Assembly (NCBI RefSeq): GCF_001645385.1
Contig: NZ_LVHI01000003.1
Location: 82,071-146,070 of the forward strand
Direction: 5' to 3'
DNA length: 64,000 bases
DNA from: Rhodococcoides kyotonense
Lineage (GTDB): Bacteria > Actinomycetota > Actinomycetes > Mycobacteriales > Mycobacteriaceae
Shown here: positions 62,387 to 64,000 of the stretch, in pieces
How positions within the stretch are numbered: position 1 is the stretch's first letter
Layout of the letters: each line of letters begins with the position of its first letter
Made by a program: the position numbers and the translations under genes
The notes under the pieces: model-generated
Databases searched by the model: none
Told to the model about the DNA's origin: nothing
What the model saw: only the letters and a program-made list of their open reading frames with translations

Positions 62387-62818
62387 ATGAGCGAACAAAT
62401 CAAGACCGAAGGAGCCAGGCCCAGGGGCAACCACCAGGCTGCCGCAACAGGGGGATCGATCGCGGCGGCCATCATTCTGCTGACGGTCGGAGTTCTGTCC
62501 ATCTTCCAGGGCATAGCCGCCATCGCGAAGGACGACCTGCTGGTCGTCGGATACAACTACACCTACGAGTTCGACATCTCGACGTGGGGCTGGATCCACC
62601 TGGTCGTGGGCGTCCTGCTTCTGCTGGCCGGTATCGGATTGATGTCCGGTGCGACGTGGGCACGGTTCGCCGCGATCGTGATCGCATCGCTGTCGATCAT
62701 CGCCAACTTCCTGTGGCTGCCGTACTACCCGCTGTGGTCCATCCTCATCATCGCCATCGACCTGGTCGTGATCTGGGCGGTCGCCACCTGGGAGCCGGCG
62801 CGAGCCCAGACACTCTAG
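62387..62818 (+). CDS. DUF7144 family membrane protein
   Basis: 143 residues with four membrane helices (IAAAIILLTVGVLSIFQGIAA, WIHLVVGVLLLLAGIGLM, FAAIVIASLSIIANFLWL and SILIIAIDLVVIWAVATW) and a soluble N-terminal 20 residues. ATG 62387 has AAGGGG about 10 nt upstream. Function unknown. It is preceded by the palindrome and ends 14 nt from the birA stop. Confidence 0.83.
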   Translation: MSEQIKTEGARPRGNHQAAATGGSIAAAIILLTVGVLSIFQGIAAIAKDDLLVVGYNYTYEFDISTWGWIHLVVGVLLLLAGIGLMSGATWARFAAIVIASLSIIANFLWLPYYPLWSILIIAIDLVVIWAVATWEPARAQTL

Positions 62819-62832
62819 GAGTCGATCTTTCG

Positions 62833-63663
62833 TCAGTCGGACTCGATGGCACGGAGATGCGTCACGTCGCCCGCGGCGACGGGTACCGGTTTGCCGGTCT
62901 CGTCGTCGCGGACGACTATGCGCCCTTGCTGATCGACGTCGACCGCCTCGCCGAGTATCTGCTTGTCACCCGGAAGTTCCACGCGGACGCGACGGCCCAC
63001 GGTGTCGCACCGTTCGCGATAGCGGCTCGCGAGGTGGTCGGTGTTCCAGCCCGAGTTCTTCCACGAATCGACCTCGGCGCCGATACCCCGCAGAATCGCA
63101 CGCAGGAGGGTGTCGCGGTCCGTCACGGCAGCGTTCTCCAAGGCGAGGGACGTGGCGGTCGGGACCGGCAGCTCTTCCTGCGTCATCGAAACGTTCAGAC
63201 CGATACCGACCACGATGGCAGGTGTCTGCCCGTGGACGGCCACCTCCGCCAGAATGCCCGCGACCTTACGGCCACCTACGAGAACGTCGTTGGGCCATTT
63301 CAACGCCGCGTCGACGGCCGCGACAGTACGCAACGCGTCGACGACGGCAACTCCGGTCAGAAGCGGCAGCCACCCGAGAATCGACGGGTCGATGCCTGGG
63401 AATTTCACGAGAACCGACATCAACAATTGTGAACGCGGTGGACCCGAGAACGACCTGGAGTGCCTGCCGCGACCGGTCGCCTGATGCTCGGCGACGAGTG
63501 CCGTCCGGTCCGCGAGGCCGGCCGCATTCGCGATCAGATCGGCGTTCGTCGACCCCGTCTCATCCACCACATCGAGCCTCGACCAGGAAGCTTGCGGTCC
63601 GTCGACGAGAGCGCGCCGAAGTGCCGAGACGTCGAGTGGGGGTCGATCGAGATTGGTCCACAT
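62833..63663 (-). CDS. birA: Biotin-[acetyl-CoA carboxylase] ligase, monofunctional
   Basis: 276 residues without the N-terminal DNA-binding domain, so not a repressor. VDETGSTNADLIANAA, EHQATGRGRHSRSFSG (biotinyl-AMP loop), LKWPNDVLVGGRKVAGILAE and VVGIGLNV are the active-site motifs. It biotinylates the carrier subunits of acyl-CoA carboxylases and probably the TB7.3-like protein. ATG 63663 follows TATGCT by 8 nt. Divergent from accD5, its pathway partner. Confidence 0.95.
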   Translation of the reverse strand: MWTNLDRPPLDVSALRRALVDGPQASWSRLDVVDETGSTNADLIANAAGLADRTALVAEHQATGRGRHSRSFSGPPRSQLLMSVLVKFPGIDPSILGWLPLLTGVAVVDALRTVAAVDAALKWPNDVLVGGRKVAGILAEVAVHGQTPAIVVGIGLNVSMTQEELPVPTATSLALENAAVTDRDTLLRAILRGIGAEVDSWKNSGWNTDHLASRYRERCDTVGRRVRVELPGDKQILGEAVDVDQQGRIVVRDDETGKPVPVAAGDVTHLRAIESD

Positions 63664-63671
63664 GATTCAAG

Positions 63672-63677
63672 AGCATA
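63672..63677 (-). promoter_or_regulatory. -10 element, leaderless start of birA
   Basis: TATGCT on the minus strand, 8 nt before ATG 63663. Confidence 0.6.
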
Positions 63678-63774
63678 TTGCCCCGTCGAACCCGTCGATT
63701 TTCGTACTCGCCGGTAGCCTGCCGGAAGTGCAACGAACGCGCCCCTCGGTCGGGATGCACATCACAGCCGTGGT

Positions 63775-63780
63775 TAAAGT
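63775..63780 (+). promoter_or_regulatory. -10 element, leaderless start of accD5
   Basis: TAAAGT, 8 nt before ATG 63789. Confidence 0.55.
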
Positions 63781-63788
63781 GTTTGCCC

Positions 63789-64000
63789 ATGACCAGTGTC
63801 CAGGATTCGACTGCGCAGGGTTCGGCCGCCACGCCCGACATTCACACGACGGCGGGCAAGCTCGCCGACCTGCGTAGCCGCCGCGAAGCAGCGATGGCAC
63901 CGTCCGGCGAAGCCGCGATCGAGAAGGTGCACGCCAAAGGCAAGCTGACCGCCCGCGAGCGCATCCTCGCGCTGCTCGACGAGGGCTCGTTCGTCGAAAT
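63789..64000 (+). CDS. accD5: Acyl-CoA (propionyl-CoA) carboxylase beta subunit, 5' end only
   Basis: The first 70 codons are visible: [17 protein letters not shown] and [21 protein letters not shown] are the N-terminal signature of carboxyltransferase beta subunits. The place beside birA matches AccD5 (Rv3280), which makes methylmalonyl-CoA for branched lipids. The gene runs off the window. Confidence 0.9.
   Translation, partial: MTSVQDSTAQGSAATPDIHTTAGKLADLRSRREAAMAPSGEAAIEKVHAKGKLTARERILALLDEGSFVE

Overview
The window is a 64 kb piece of chromosome from a high-G+C actinobacterium of the mycolic-acid group, most likely Rhodococcus or a close relative. This rests on gene content (WhiB1 and WhiB2, MtrA-MtrB-LpqB, SigH-RshA, coenzyme F420 genes fbiA/fbiB, rhamnosyl/mannosyl cell-wall genes, PdtaS, AccD5) and on gene order. 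The order follows the Mycobacterium tuberculosis Rv3205c-Rv3280 segment nearly gene for gene, with local insertions and losses. The genus is an inference; no rRNA or tRNA gene is present to anchor it. I see no prophage, IS element, CRISPR array or integration site.

Layout. 1-9.5 kb: TIGR02569 protein (cut by the window edge), moeZ, a DUF3152 protease-like protein, a TetR regulator, DUF3107, a ferritin-like protein, the DEAD-box helicase rhlE, a PQQ-type propeller protein and an orphan ParA. 9.5-20 kb: a DHA2 drug exporter, a phosphoglycerate-mutase-like phosphatase, a small membrane protein, a lipid/diacylglycerol kinase (with a 36-bp tandem repeat between the last two), whiB1, the kinase pdtaS, a biotin-carrier-like protein, the 24-residue ribosomal protein bL37, rshA-sigH, a YbaK deacylase, aroA and rsgA. 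20-26 kb: a lipid island with two tandem DesA3-type desaturases, their ferredoxin-reductase partner, DUF6912 and a WS/DGAT-like protein with a damaged active site. 26-31.7 kb: Rv3235-family protein, secA1, the ribosome hibernation factor and comF.

31.7-45.6 kb is one long minus-strand block, read from its 5' end: DUF3499, phosphomannomutase, TobH, manA, amino-acid permease, alkB, sahH, tmk, mtrA-mtrB-lpqB, comF. The rubredoxin and TetR genes that lie between alkB and sahH in M. tuberculosis are missing. 45.6-55.5 kb: an inactive-looking zincin, whiB2, fbiA-fbiB-NUDIX, GDP-mannose pyrophosphorylase, wbbL, rmlD, an LCP ligase and TIGR03089. 55.5-64 kb: a small HExxH protein, purE-purK, GtrA, a two-component system, a PH-domain protein, an AI-2E transporter, a DUF7144 membrane protein, birA and the start of accD5.

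Functional themes are envelope building (manA, phosphomannomutase, GDP-Man synthesis, wbbL, rmlD, LCP, MtrAB-LpqB), lipid desaturation and carboxylation (desaturases, birA, accD5, biotin carrier) and redox/stress control (SigH-RshA, WhiB1, WhiB2, PdtaS). Regulation is unusually readable. Ten genes have a TANNNT -10 hexamer 6-8 nt before the start codon (leaderless transcription), sigH has an autoregulatory SigH-type promoter, whiB1 has a near-consensus CRP site, and several genes have perfect long palindromes in front of them. Most of the window is ordinary conserved core genome. The second-look items are mainly regulatory architecture, lost or degenerate active sites, and gene loss around alkB.
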